Below, piece by piece: positions 43,533 through 56,895 of a DNA stretch of 64,000 bases. Source of the DNA: Thermohalobaculum sp965247385. GTDB lineage: Bacteria; Pseudomonadota; Alphaproteobacteria; Rhodobacterales; Rhodobacteraceae. The notes under the pieces were generated by a model that saw nothing but the letters and a program-made list of their open reading frames with translations, did no database searches and was not told the origin of the DNA. The translations under genes and the position numbers were made by a program. Where the stretch lies: assembly GCA_965247385.1 (NCBI GenBank), contig CBDFHG010000007.1, forward strand, positions 620,001-684,000, in the 5' to 3' direction. Numbering within the stretch: position 1 is the stretch's first letter; every line of letters begins with the position of its first letter.

Positions 43533-44444
43533 ATGTCGCTGACGCCGGAACAACAGGCCGAAATCGAGGCGTTGCGCACCGCACGCCAGGAAACCCGCCG
43601 CGTGGTCGCCGAAGGGCTGGAGGAAAGGCTCTATGAAGCGGTGCCAGTGCTTGACCACGGCTTCGTCCGGGTGGTCGACTATATGGGCGACGATGCGGCC
43701 ATCGTACAGGCGGCGCGGGTCAGCTACGGCCAGGGCACCAAGCACGCCCGCGACGACAGCGGGCTGATCCGCTACCTGATGCGGCACTGGCACTCGACCC
43801 CGTTCGAGATGTGCGAGATCAAGTTCCATGTGAAGCTGCCGGTTTTCGTGGCGCGCCAATGGATCCGCCATCGCACCGCCAACGTGAACGAATACTCGGC
43901 CCGCTACTCGATCCTCGACCGCGAATTTTACATCCCGACGCCCGAGGATCTGGCGGCACAGTCAACAACGAATCGTCAGGGCCGCGGCGAACGACTTGAA
44001 GGTGCCGACGCGGCCCGGGTGCTCGAAATCCTGAAGGACGACAGCCGCCTCTGCTACGACCACTACGAGGAGATGCTGGCCGAGGGCGAGGATCGTCCCG
44101 GCTTCGCCCGTGAACTGGCGCGGATGAACCTGCCGATGAACATCTACACCCAGTGGTACTGGAAGACCGATCTGCACAACCTTATGCATTTCCTGCGCCT
44201 GCGCGGCGACGCCCATGCCCAGTACGAGATCCGGGCCTATGCCGATGCGATCTGCGAACTGATGAAGGTCTGGGTGCCAGCGACCTGGAAGGCGTTCGAG
44301 GACTACCGCCTGAACGCGGCCCATCTCTCCGGCCCGGCCATGGCCTGCGTGCGCCGCATGCTGGCGGGCGAGACGGTGACCCAGGACACCTCCGGCATGC
44401 CGAAGGGCGAATGGCGCGAGTTCGAGGCGGTGCTGAAGGGATAG
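43533..44444 (+). CDS. thyX: Flavin-dependent thymidylate synthase
   Basis: 303 residues from the ATG at 43533 (GAGGA upstream). The ThyX motif RHRTANVNEYSARYS is at about 112-126. The later RLRGDAHAQYEIRAYA helix supplies the arginines that bind dUMP. It makes dTMP from dUMP with methylene-tetrahydrofolate, FAD and NADPH, and replaces ThyA. The frame runs further upstream (to 43239) but overlaps gloA in antisense without homology. Confidence 0.95.
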   Translation: MSLTPEQQAEIEALRTARQETRRVVAEGLEERLYEAVPVLDHGFVRVVDYMGDDAAIVQAARVSYGQGTKHARDDSGLIRYLMRHWHSTPFEMCEIKFHVKLPVFVARQWIRHRTANVNEYSARYSILDREFYIPTPEDLAAQSTTNRQGRGERLEGADAARVLEILKDDSRLCYDHYEEMLAEGEDRPGFARELARMNLPMNIYTQWYWKTDLHNLMHFLRLRGDAHAQYEIRAYADAICELMKVWVPATWKAFEDYRLNAAHLSGPAMACVRRMLAGETVTQDTSGMPKGEWREFEAVLKG

Positions 44445-44837
44445 AGCGATTTCCAGCCAAATGGGTTCACTTTGCGACTCGGAAATCGCGGATCATGCTC
44501 TCCGGCGTTGTGCGGCCGATCTGAAACGCGCTTTCCTCTCCGTTAAACACCCGACACGACAGTAGGGGTGGCCAAACTCGTTAAAATTTCGTAATCTTAT
44601 TTACATTCAACAACTTAACCCCATGCGCAAATCTGCGCACGCACACGCGTCTCTGGCCACATACCCTGCGAAACACTCCTAGAAGCCGGGCAATCATGCC
44701 CGCCCTGGCATATTCGAGGCGAGGACCGCGCGCCGGAAACCGGCGGGCTTGACATGCCGCCCTGCGACAGGTGCTCTGTGGCGCGGTCGCCACCTGCCGG
44801 ACCGCCCAGAACTGCCGTGACCATTGCCGGAGACCCC
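44445..44837. other. Intergenic region thyX to MFS transporter
   Basis: No gene seen. It is A/T-rich around 44575-44620 and contains an inverted repeat TGCGCAAATCTGCGCA at 44624-44639 that could be a regulator site for the transporter gene. Confidence 0.4.
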
Positions 44838-46031
44838 ATGCCTCGTAACGTTCCGTTGATAGCGCTTCTGGCGGCGGTCACCGCGATTGGTCCGTTTTCG
44901 TTGCAGGCGCTGTCGCCAGCGCTGCCATCGATCTCGGCGGGGTTCCAGGTTCCGGCGGCGGTTGCGCAGCTGATGCTCTCGCTCTCGCTGGTGGCGATGG
45001 CCGTCTCGACACTGATTTGGGGCCCAGTATCGGATCGGCTGGGGCGGCGGCCGGTGATGGTCGCGGGGCTGCTGCTGGCCGGGTTGGGTTCGGCGTTGGC
45101 GGCGATTGCGCCGGAGCTGTGGATGGCGATCGTCGGGCGGCTGATGCAGGCGGGAGGGGCTGTGGCCGGTATGGTGCTGGCCCGCGCCGTCGCCCAGGAC
45201 CTCTATGGCAAGGACCGCTCCGCCGCCGTAATCGGCCAGATCACGGCTGCCATGGTGGTGGCGCCGATGATCGCCCCGGCTCTGTCGGGCTTGATCGTCG
45301 AGAGCGTCGGCTGGCGTGGCATCTTCGCCCTGGTCGCGGTGTTGGCCGTGGGGCTGGCTGTCTGGGCCGCGGCCAAGCTGCCGGAAACTGCCCCGCGCGG
45401 TCCGCGTGAGCACCCGCGCGAGGCGCTGTACGCCTTCGGCCACATTGGCCGGCGCCGCGAGTTCTGGGCCCACGCCATCTTCGGCGCCTGCTCGCTGGCT
45501 GGGTTTCTGTTCTTCGTCGGTGCAGCACCCTACGTGCTGGAAGCGGCCTATGGCGCCCGGCCCAGCGTCTACGGCTTCTTCTTCATGCCGCTGGCCGCGA
45601 CATACATACTGGCCAACATGGCCTGTGGACGGATGACCAGCCGATATGGTGGCCGGCGCATGATCATCGTCGGCGGCGGACTTACCATCGCCGCCATGGT
45701 AATCGGGCTGACGGTGATGAGCCTGAGCGTGGTCAACCCGCTGGCGCTGATGATCCCCGCGCTGTTCCACTCGATCGGGGCCGGGCTGTCGGTGCCGAAT
45801 TCGATCGCGGGCGCGGTCGGCTCGGCGCCGGAGCGCGCCGGGGCGGCCTCGGGCCTGCTCGGCTTCATCCAGTTCCTTACTGCCGCGGTGACAACCCAGA
45901 TCGCCGGCTTCCTGCCCCACGACGTCGCCGCGCCCATCCTGGCCGGAATGACGGTACTGGCGGTGATCGGGCTGTCCGGCTTTCTGGCGCTGGAGCGCAG
46001 CGTTCCGGTCGCGCCCGTGCCGCGGAGCTGA
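44838..46031 (+). CDS. MFS multidrug transporter, Bcr/CflA type
   Basis: 397 residues with about 12 hydrophobic spans. The loop 2-3 motif A reads GPVSDRLGRRPVMVAGL (about 64-80), and ALSPALPSISAGFQVPAAVAQLML at the start is typical of Bcr/CflA drug:proton exporters. The ATG at 44838 follows CCGGAGA. It probably exports hydrophobic drugs with proton import; substrate unknown. It is the last protein gene before the rRNA operon. Confidence 0.9.
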   Translation: MPRNVPLIALLAAVTAIGPFSLQALSPALPSISAGFQVPAAVAQLMLSLSLVAMAVSTLIWGPVSDRLGRRPVMVAGLLLAGLGSALAAIAPELWMAIVGRLMQAGGAVAGMVLARAVAQDLYGKDRSAAVIGQITAAMVVAPMIAPALSGLIVESVGWRGIFALVAVLAVGLAVWAAAKLPETAPRGPREHPREALYAFGHIGRRREFWAHAIFGACSLAGFLFFVGAAPYVLEAAYGARPSVYGFFFMPLAATYILANMACGRMTSRYGGRRMIIVGGGLTIAAMVIGLTVMSLSVVNPLALMIPALFHSIGAGLSVPNSIAGAVGSAPERAGAASGLLGFIQFLTAAVTTQIAGFLPHDVAAPILAGMTVLAVIGLSGFLALERSVPVAPVPRS

Positions 46032-46598
46032 TCGCGCCCAGCCGCCGGTCAACCTGGTGGCGGAACCTCGCCGGTCAGGGTGAGCGCCCGGTGGCTTTCC
46101 GGTGCTTGGAAGTGATTTTGAAACAGCCCCTTGGCTCGCCCCGAATGCGCCGCTGGCGCCGCCATTTTGCCGCAGGTGGAAATCGGTGAAATTGTTTAAA
46201 AAGGTGCTTGCGCGCCCAGGAGAATCTCCATATACACCGCGATCACCGGCGGCGGGGCGCATTCATGTGTCCGCCGCCGATTACTTCCAAGCCGGTCCCC
46301 GAAATCAGGGAAGCTGGCGCGGAAGCCGCTCTTTGACAGTGTTGTTTACGAAGGGATATGCGGGCGGTTTGGTTTCGTTTCGACGGACGGACTGCTTGGA
46401 TATTGGCTCACTAGGGTTTTGGCGTTTTGGCGTTGGGGTTCGATGATGTGGGCAGTCAGCTTCACGTGTCTGTGCACTTTGCCTTGTTTGGCTTCGGCTT
46501 TTCTTTGGTTTGTGTTTGGGCATATGACGATGTGCGAGCGGTTCGAACGTCATGGACAGCGCTTTGGTTTCCGGGTGACTGGAAGCTTTGTGCTTTCA
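46032..46598 (+). other. Upstream region of the rRNA operon
   Basis: No gene. It holds the promoter at 46208-46236 and a leader. A further TTGACA at 46333 with a weak TATGCG 18 bp on lies in the leader; the CTTTGACA phrase recurs before the 23S gene (48664), as in other alphaproteobacterial rrn operons. Confidence 0.6.
46208..46236 (+). promoter_or_regulatory. rRNA operon promoter
   Basis: -35 TTGCGC (46208-46213), a 17-bp spacer and -10 TATACA (46231-46236), followed by a G/C-rich start region (CCGCG) as found in stringently controlled rRNA promoters. About 360 bp of leader lies before mature 16S. Confidence 0.65.
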
Positions 46599-48087
<1,489 letters not shown>

Positions 48088-48211
48088 AGGCAATCATGGA
48101 CATGCATCCTGCGTGTCCTGGCGGCCGACTTGGCAGCCCTTTTGGGCAGTTCCTCTTCGCAAGAGGATGGGGCAACTGGAGACCGGACCGTCCACATATC
48201 CCTTCGAGTCA

Positions 48212-48259
48212 GGCATCAGCTATCTGGCATCAGCTATCTGGCATCAGCTATCTGGCATC
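48212..48259 (+). repeat. 14-bp tandem repeat in the rRNA spacer
   Basis: GGCATCAGCTATCT occurs three times in perfect tandem plus a final GGCATC, just before tRNA-Ala. Likely a slippage-prone, strain-variable part of the 16S-23S spacer. Confidence 0.9.
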
Positions 48260-48297
48260 GGAATATTTCTGGTGTTTGCCTGACAACGAACCCCCAG

Positions 48298-48373
48298 GGG
48301 GGCTTAGCTCAGCTGGGAGAGCACCTGCTTTGCAAGCAGGGGGTCACCGGTTCGATCCCGGTAGCCTCCACCA
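48298..48373 (+). tRNA. tRNA-Ala (TGC)
   Basis: 76 bases with encoded CCA. Acceptor GGGGGCT pairs with AGCCTCC, with the G3-U70 alanine identity pair. Anticodon loop TTTGCAA gives TGC. It is in the 16S-23S spacer, as is usual. Confidence 0.97.
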
Positions 48374-48445
48374 GGTTCGGCCGGGGCGAATTCGGCCGGG
48401 GCAGTTTTCGCCGGTTCGGGCCAGTTGGCCGGGTCATCGGCTTGC

Positions 48446-48522
<77 letters not shown>

Positions 48523-48927
48523 CTCGCCCTTCGGGTTTCTGGTGGATTTCGTCGGAGTTTTTGGATTGTCGCCTTTCGGCGACGGGCATTGAGCCCCGGG
48601 GTTTGGCTGGCGGGTGGTCAGGTATCGGGTTTGTTTTATGATTCCTGCTTTTATTCGTTTGGACCTTTATGGTCTTTGACATCGTGAAGAGAGAGAAACA
48701 CGAGACGCTTTTGTTCGTCTTTTCCGCGTGAGGGGGAGGCGGTGCGCGCCTGTGTTCGGGTTATGCGGGGGTTCGCCTCTGGATGGCGCGGGTGCGGCGG
48801 GCAGGCAAGAGCAGTCTTTCCAAGTCTAATACACTGACCGTGGTTGGCTGTCGTTTGTCGAGAATGGCGGCTGGCTAAGACTGAGACAGTGATCTGAGGC
48901 CGTAACCGGTCTTGCGTTTACTGGATC
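48523..48927 (+). other. 16S-23S spacer, distal part
   Basis: No gene. It contains TTTGACATCGTGAAGAG at about 48674, a phrase shared by alphaproteobacterial spacers and probably involved in antitermination or processing. Confidence 0.6.
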
Positions 48928-51812
<2,885 letters not shown>

Positions 51813-51997
51813 CGATTCAGTAGACGCAAGACCTTGCGGGTTTTGGCGTCGCTCAGTTCGGTCAGTGTAGATGATTGGAAAGACAGTGAAGTCTCGGTCT
51901 GATTTTTGTGCGCCTGGAGCGGAAATCCGCAACCGCGGATCTTGACACGGGCAAAAGCCAAACCCTCAAAGAGGATGCGCCGCATCCCCTTTGAAGG

Positions 51998-52113
51998 TCT
52001 GGTGGTCACAGCACGAGGGAAACACCCGATCCCATCCCGAACTCGGCCGTTAAGCCCCGTCGCGCCAATGGTACTGCGTCTCAAGACGTGGGAGAGTAGG
52101 TCGCCGCCAGACC
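51998..52113 (+). rRNA. rrf: 5S ribosomal RNA
   Basis: TCTGGTGGTCACAGCACGAG at the start and GGTCGCCGCCAGACC at the end pair as the terminal stem. CCGAACTCGGCCGTTAAG is the conserved loop. 116 bases. Confidence 0.95.
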
Positions 52114-52245
52114 AATAAATCAGGGATCAGGGATCAGATCCCCAATACCCGGCCCCAAATACCCGGGCCATGCGCCAAACGCGCCCCCGTTTCTCTCTCT
52201 TCCCGCGCATTCCATGCGCATCCCTAATATCTGATACCTGAATAT

Positions 52246-52323
<78 letters not shown>

Positions 52324-52498
52324 ATTATACCGTAATTTCAAATAGTACGGGCTTTTTGATTCTGGCGATAATCACGCCATCGTCCCCGTGGAAGCAAGAG
52401 GGAAAGAGTTTGTGCGTAAACTTAACCTCGTCTTATAGGTGGATGATCCTCACATCATCCCACTTCTTTTTCAGATATTCGGCGACCTGCGCATTCCG

Positions 52499-53569
52499 AT
52501 GAAAACGGCCACCTATTCCGACGGAAAGCGGCCAGTGATTCCGGCGCTGAAGGCCAACGGCCTGCTTCAGCCAAAGGAGCATCAGCGAGCGGCCGTTTCG
52601 CTCACGGACCATGAAGACGAGCCCGTCAACCTGACCTGGTCGCCCGAGCACCGCGGCTATGGCTATTTCAACCCAACGGCCGGTTGGGTGGCCGTGCCAA
52701 GTGACCGCCTGGCGCTGTTTGGCGTCGACTTCGATAAACTATTCGATCGGCTGTTGGAGAAGTTGGATCTGCCGCCGCGGGCCCACCGTGCCATCCTCGT
52801 GCCCGATCTCTTTTGGGAGATCGGTGAGGTGAGACTGCCAGGCCGCGGCAAACGCGTACCGATTTGGATCGGCCGACGACTTGGCGGTCCGGCGGTCTGG
52901 AAGCGGTTCGGCGACGCCGTTCGAGAACGACCGGCACCTGGGCTACGGATCGTTCTCAGTCTGACGCCGGCGGACCGTCTTCCAGCGGATGTCTTCCAGG
53001 GGCATTCGCTTATCGCCGTCCGAAATGTCGCCGACCAAATTGGCCTCGCGGGCGATCCTGAGCTTCTGGCCGCAAGGATCGTATCGGGATCGCGAGCGGA
53101 CGACGCTACGATCACCGTGGCGGCGGACGGCGCCGCCGTCACCGTTCACGGTAAACGCTATACGTTTTCCGGTTCGAAGCAGCGGGCCGTCCTTCGCCAG
53201 CTGTTCGAGGCGTGGCAATCGGGCCAGCCCGAGCGGTTGACTGCGGAAGTGTTGGAGGCTGCCGGGTATAGTGACAGCGTCAATACGCTCGCCAAGGCGT
53301 TCTCCAGGCGTACCGATTGGCGTGATTTCATCGAGGAGCAGCACGGTCGCTGCCGGTTTTCGCTCGGAGGGCATCTGCCTCCCAATCGGGAGGCTGTCGC
53401 TAACGCTCTGATTCCTCGGGCTTTTTTCAATCGTACCAATGTTCTTGTGAAACTCCAAAAATGGAGTTATATTTACTCCATAAATGGAGAACGCTATGCC
53501 CTTCGCTCAAGCCTATCCCACCACCCGCTACGAGGTCGCGCCCCTGATCGATCTGTCCGATCGGACTGA
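52499..53569 (+). CDS. Unknown protein with C-terminal winged-HTH-like domain
   Basis: 356 residues from the ATG at 52499 (a GTG at 52439 adds 20). No known family is recognised. The middle is hydrophobic-basic (RAHRAILVPDLFWEIGEV, KRVPIWIGRRLGG). Residues about 215-295 (HGKRYTFSGSKQRAVLRQLFEAW, TAEVLEAAGYSDSVNTLAKAFSR) look like a winged HTH of response-regulator type. The last 24 codons overlap the antitoxin gene and its operator in another frame, so the true C-terminus may be different. It sits just upstream of the RES-Xre pair and could be a co-regulator. Confidence 0.5.
   Translation: MKTATYSDGKRPVIPALKANGLLQPKEHQRAAVSLTDHEDEPVNLTWSPEHRGYGYFNPTAGWVAVPSDRLALFGVDFDKLFDRLLEKLDLPPRAHRAILVPDLFWEIGEVRLPGRGKRVPIWIGRRLGGPAVWKRFGDAVRERPAPGLRIVLSLTPADRLPADVFQGHSLIAVRNVADQIGLAGDPELLAARIVSGSRADDATITVAADGAAVTVHGKRYTFSGSKQRAVLRQLFEAWQSGQPERLTAEVLEAAGYSDSVNTLAKAFSRRTDWRDFIEEQHGRCRFSLGGHLPPNREAVANALIPRAFFNRTNVLVKLQKWSYIYSINGERYALRSSLSHHPLRGRAPDRSVRSD
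53453..53489. promoter_or_regulatory. Operator of the Xre-RES toxin-antitoxin operon
   Basis: Two matching inverted repeats, CTCCAAAAATGGAG (53453-53466) and CTCCATAAATGGAG (53476-53489), are 23 bp apart. The second one contains the GGAG ribosome-binding site of the antitoxin, so bound protein would block both promoter and translation start. Confidence 0.7.
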
Positions 53570-53933
53570 ACGCGAGCGGCTCAGTTCGGACGCCGTGCGC
53601 GCCTTCTTCAATATCATGGCTCACTGGAAGATTCGTGACGACGATGCTCGCCGGCTGCTCGGGGGGATCTCGAACGGCGCCTATTATGCTCTGAAGAAGG
53701 GGGGCGACCGGCCACTCGACGAGGATAAACTTCGTCGGATCTCCTATCTCGTGGGCATGTTTAAGGCGCTGAACATCCTCTACAGCGAGGAGTTGGCAGA
53801 CCGCTGGATGCAACTGCCGAACAAGAACAGAATCTTCGGCGGAATAACGCCGCATGAGTATCTCATGCAGGGCGGTTTGCCGGCATTCGCGACGGTACGC
53901 AGACTTCTGGGTGCACGGCGGGGCGGTCATTGA
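53496..53933 (+). CDS. Xre-type antitoxin of a RES-Xre pair
   Basis: 145 residues from the ATG at 53496; an ATG at 53484 lies inside the operator and has no ribosome-binding site. The HTH-like first part (SDAVRAFFNIMAHWKIRDDDARRLLGGISNGAYYALKK) precedes the conserved MbcA/ParS C-terminal domain (ILYSEELADRWMQLPNKNRIFGGITPHEYLMQGG). It neutralises the RES toxin by occluding its active site and represses the operon. Its stop overlaps the toxin start (TTGA). Confidence 0.85.
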   Translation: MPFAQAYPTTRYEVAPLIDLSDRTERERLSSDAVRAFFNIMAHWKIRDDDARRLLGGISNGAYYALKKGGDRPLDEDKLRRISYLVGMFKALNILYSEELADRWMQLPNKNRIFGGITPHEYLMQGGLPAFATVRRLLGARRGGH

Positions 53934-54622
53934 GCAGTCCCGCCGTAACACGCATCCGGCAGCTCGACACCCACCGGCTCATTCCCTCGAAGTACAGTGA
54001 AGGCGGGGAAAGCGTGCTCGTCCGGATCGCCGACGATGATGACCACCTTCGTGGCATCTTCGATCTGGACCACGCGACCAATGACCGCCTGCTCGCCAAA
54101 AACGATCGACTGCCAGGCATCGGCATCAATGAGCTGGTGTTTGGCGTTCCCTCTTACCGCATCATTAACGCGGCCTTTTCGCATGCCCATCCGCTCGGTA
54201 GCCGGTTCAACGGTCCGGATCGCGGCGCCTGGTATGCGGGATTCGCGCTCGAAACGTCGCAAGCCGAGGTCGTCTGGCACAAGTCGGTCGAACTCGCTGA
54301 AATCGACTGGATGGAGGAAAGCGTCACCTACGACGACTATCTCGCGGATTTCGGTGGGGAGTACCACGACATTCGAGGAGATGCGACCTACCAGAAATGC
54401 CTGGACCCGGACAGCTACGTCGAATCGCAGTTGCTCGCCGAGACCCTTCTCGGAGAGCGGTCGTCCGGGATCATCTATCCCAGCGTGCGCCACAACGACG
54501 GCATCTGCCTCGCCTGTTTCCGCCCTGCGCTCGTCGGCAATGTTCGCAAGAGCGCGCGCTATCGTTTCAGCTGGACGGGATCGCCTGAGCCGGAAATCGA
54601 GTTTGAAGAATCCTACATGTGA
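53930..54622 (+). CDS. RES-domain toxin (NAD+-degrading type)
   Basis: 230 residues, TTG start overlapping the antitoxin stop. The RES core is seen: LGSRFNGPDRGAWYAGFALETSQAEVVWH, with the R, the central GxWY and the E of this domain, and later GIIYPSVRHNDGICLACFRP with the conserved serine. RES toxins break down NAD+ and stop growth. TTG starts are common for toxins kept at a lower level than their antitoxin. Confidence 0.87.
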   Translation: MSSPAVTRIRQLDTHRLIPSKYSEGGESVLVRIADDDDHLRGIFDLDHATNDRLLAKNDRLPGIGINELVFGVPSYRIINAAFSHAHPLGSRFNGPDRGAWYAGFALETSQAEVVWHKSVELAEIDWMEESVTYDDYLADFGGEYHDIRGDATYQKCLDPDSYVESQLLAETLLGERSSGIIYPSVRHNDGICLACFRPALVGNVRKSARYRFSWTGSPEPEIEFEESYM

Positions 54623-54677
54623 TGGGCCCGTAGCGCTTCGGTGACCCGCGCCACTGCGTGAATGCCGTCCCTCTGGG

Positions 54678-54758
54678 ACGGACACTATCGCCCGCGATCA
54701 CGCGAAGACTCGCACGCCAATCACAAACCCTTCAAGGTCGGGGAGACCGGACGGTTAC
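54678..54758 (+). repeat. IS66 right-end fragment
   Basis: 81 bases matching 21487-21567 with about 4 differences, ending at the same terminal GGACGGTTAC. No transposase genes adjoin it. It lies just before a 5'-truncated phage-like gene, so this is a deletion junction. Confidence 0.85.
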
Positions 54759-54953
54759 GGCGAGCCGGAGCGGCTGTTCGAACAAATCGCCAAGCGCTGG
54801 GCGCTCGTCCTCGGCATCGAGGTGACACCCACACAAGTCGCGCTTTGCTTGATCGATCTCAAGCTCGCCCGGCTCACGCAAGATCCACGTCACCTCGACA
54901 GTATCACTGATGTGGCGGGATACGCCGCCTGTCTTCGTGAGGTCGGGCGATGA
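54759..54953 (+). pseudogene. DUF6378-like phage gene, 5'-truncated
   Basis: The frame reads EPERLFEQIAKRWALVLGIEV and PTQVALCLIDLKLARLTQDP then DVAGYAACLREVGR, like DUF6378 proteins of phages and mobile elements (normally around 100 residues). The N-terminus is cut off by the IS66 scar. The stop overlaps the next start (ATGA). Confidence 0.7.
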
Positions 54954-55147
54954 GGTGGCATCCGAGAGGTTATGGCGGCGACCGACCGAGTCCCGAGGAG
55001 ATCAAGCGCGAGGGATGGCAAGAGCAAGGTGTGCTGGTGATCGCCGAGGACGACGATCGGCTGACCTGGCCCGAGCGGGAGCTGATCCGGCAGCTCGGCG
55101 CAAAGCTTTACGGGCGGCGAGACAACGGGGAGCAGCGCCGTGGCTGA
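54950..55147 (+). CDS. Small phage-type hypothetical protein
   Basis: 65 residues, starting MRWHPRGYGGDRPSPEEIKR. It is charged, with no recognised domain. It overlaps the genes on both sides by 4-8 bp, as in tightly packed phage operons, and lies between DUF6378- and DUF6362-like genes, which often occur together in prophages. Confidence 0.6.
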   Translation: MRWHPRGYGGDRPSPEEIKREGWQEQGVLVIAEDDDRLTWPERELIRQLGAKLYGRRDNGEQRRG

Positions 55148-55601
55148 GTTCCAATGGACGCCCTCGCTCGTGGAAGCCCGGATCGTCGAGGCGGTCGACG
55201 TTCTCAAGCGTCTGCCGGAGGAGCGTATGCAGGGCTATTACTCGACTTGGCCCCGGATCGTGCCCGAGTTCTCCGACCTAGTGGGCCAGGAACCACCGCG
55301 CTTGAAGAGGCCCCCACCATCCCCGGGAGCGATTAGCCGGATGGAGGAAACGCTCGAATGGCCCAAGCTTCTGGAGCCTCAAGACGCTCGTATTCTTTGG
55401 CTGCGCGTGGCGGGGGAAAGATGGAAAACGATCTGCTGGAAGGTCGGCTTGCAGCGCGCCGCCGCTCATGAGCACTGGCTCTACGGGCTATGCGTGCTGG
55501 CTTGGAAGCTAAACGGGCGCCACGTTCCGTCCAAAAGATCGAAACGTTACGTGATCACCATGGTTCGCGAAGCCGAACCTTCGAATGTGATCGAGAGCTA
55601 G
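55140..55601 (+). CDS. DUF6362 family protein (phage-type)
   Basis: 153 residues, GTG start with GGGGAGC upstream. It reads WTPSLVEARIVEAVDVLKRLPE near the start and PQDARILWLRVAGERWKTICWKVGLQRAAAHEHWLYGL later, an HTH-like fold that is typical of DUF6362 proteins near phage terminase genes. Its function may be transcription control, similar to late regulators. No terminase is present here, so this is a prophage remnant. Confidence 0.72.
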   Translation: MAEFQWTPSLVEARIVEAVDVLKRLPEERMQGYYSTWPRIVPEFSDLVGQEPPRLKRPPPSPGAISRMEETLEWPKLLEPQDARILWLRVAGERWKTICWKVGLQRAAAHEHWLYGLCVLAWKLNGRHVPSKRSKRYVITMVREAEPSNVIES

Positions 55602-55608
55602 TCGTTGG

Positions 55609-56895
55609 TCAGTTTGGTGCAGCGGCGAGAATGCGGGCGCATTGCTCTGAGCGCGCGTTCAGCGCATCGGTCATCTGCGCGATGATCGGGTGATCGAGGC
55701 CATTGGCCCGGGCTTCGTTGACGGTTTCGGCAAAGGCGGTCGGTAACGTATCGGCCATGGATATTCCCATGTCCAAGACCTCGGCCGAAGGGAGACGCAC
55801 CTCTGACGCAAACTTGATCCAATGGCGCGCGTAAACGTCCTCGAGCAGGTATTTCTCGCCGATCTTGGTCGCCATTTTCAGTTTTCTTGGATCGAAATCG
55901 TAGGGCAGCGTGCTGGCCACGTCGTAGAGTGGCGCGAGGCGGGCCCGTCCTCCGGTGCCGATCAGCATCGAGAAGTTCTTCGCGTGTGCATCGGTTCCGC
56001 CGATGATCCAGTTCAATATGATCGCGCGCGCGAAGGTCCAGGCATCTTCCTCCGGTTTGCCCGAATGTGTACGGATCGCCTCGGTCATTTCCGCGCATCC
56101 AGGGCCGCCCTCGTTTTGGTATTTCTTCGTCGGGGGGAGCCCTAGAACCTGACATAGGTCCTCTTGGTGGAGGCGCCGAATCGTATCGACGCCGCGGGCA
56201 CGGTCGTATCGCTCGACGACGATCGCGACTTCGTCTTCGAACTTGAGGACGTCGGAATTGGCCGCGGGCAATTCGAGAGCGCGTGCCAGCGCGAGGCACA
56301 GGTGTTCGTTTTCGGCGTGGCCGTCGAATGCATCGATGGGCGGCTTGAGGATATGAGTGGTCGGGGTTAGACCGTATGGCACTCCCCAACGCTGGCCGTC
56401 GAGCAGGAGTGCCGTCTTCGGTTGCGCGCCGGCGAGGCTGAATTGTCCCGTGTCGCGCGCAACCCGCCACGCTGCCTGGTCTTTTCTGAGGGTGCGTAGG
56501 CGTTCGGCGATATCGGCTTCGGTCAGCCAGTCAACATGCTGGTTGTCGTCCCTGAGGATCTCGTCGACCCGATCGGGGCGTACCAGTTGAATGGCGCCGG
56601 CACAGTCCTCGCCCACGGCACCGAGCAGAGCGAATGCGTTGCGAGGCGATACGTGAAAGCGTTGTCCCCATCGGGCCAGGATGGCCTCGTTGTCGGGGAG
56701 CAATCCCCACAGCCAAGGCTCGATCTTGGCGTGTTCATGTTCCGCCACCACGAGAGGCATCGAGAGAGACAGCGGATAGGCCGCATCCATGGAGCGCCAG
56801 TGATCGTCGTAGACGAACGTGAGCCGGCCGCGCCGATCGCGTTGGATCTCGCCCATGATCCGGCGATCGGCGACGACGACGAGAACCTCGGTCAT
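55609..56895 (-). CDS. hipA: HipA-family serine/threonine kinase toxin
   Basis: 428 residues. N-terminal subdomain-1 reads PLSLSMPLVVAEHE and WLWGLLPDNEAIL. The kinase core has FSLAGAQPKTALL (glycine-rich loop and lysine), GGTDAHAKNFSML (catalytic loop with D and N) and LAPLYDVASTLPY (metal-binding D). It phosphorylates a tRNA synthetase in known cases, driving dormancy. Its ATG overlaps the hipB stop by 4 bp, so the pair is co-translated. It is convergent with the DUF6362 gene. Confidence 0.9.
   Translation of the reverse strand: MTEVLVVVADRRIMGEIQRDRRGRLTFVYDDHWRSMDAAYPLSLSMPLVVAEHEHAKIEPWLWGLLPDNEAILARWGQRFHVSPRNAFALLGAVGEDCAGAIQLVRPDRVDEILRDDNQHVDWLTEADIAERLRTLRKDQAAWRVARDTGQFSLAGAQPKTALLLDGQRWGVPYGLTPTTHILKPPIDAFDGHAENEHLCLALARALELPAANSDVLKFEDEVAIVVERYDRARGVDTIRRLHQEDLCQVLGLPPTKKYQNEGGPGCAEMTEAIRTHSGKPEEDAWTFARAIILNWIIGGTDAHAKNFSMLIGTGGRARLAPLYDVASTLPYDFDPRKLKMATKIGEKYLLEDVYARHWIKFASEVRLPSAEVLDMGISMADTLPTAFAETVNEARANGLDHPIIAQMTDALNARSEQCARILAAAPN

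Noticed and set aside
44694..46262. 522-codon ORF antisense to the MFS transporter
   Set aside because: Composition (R, H, Q-rich) is that of a shadow frame; the plus strand has clear membrane spans.
48212..48259. CRISPR-like array in the rRNA spacer
   Set aside because: The repeat is a plain 14-bp tandem without spacers.
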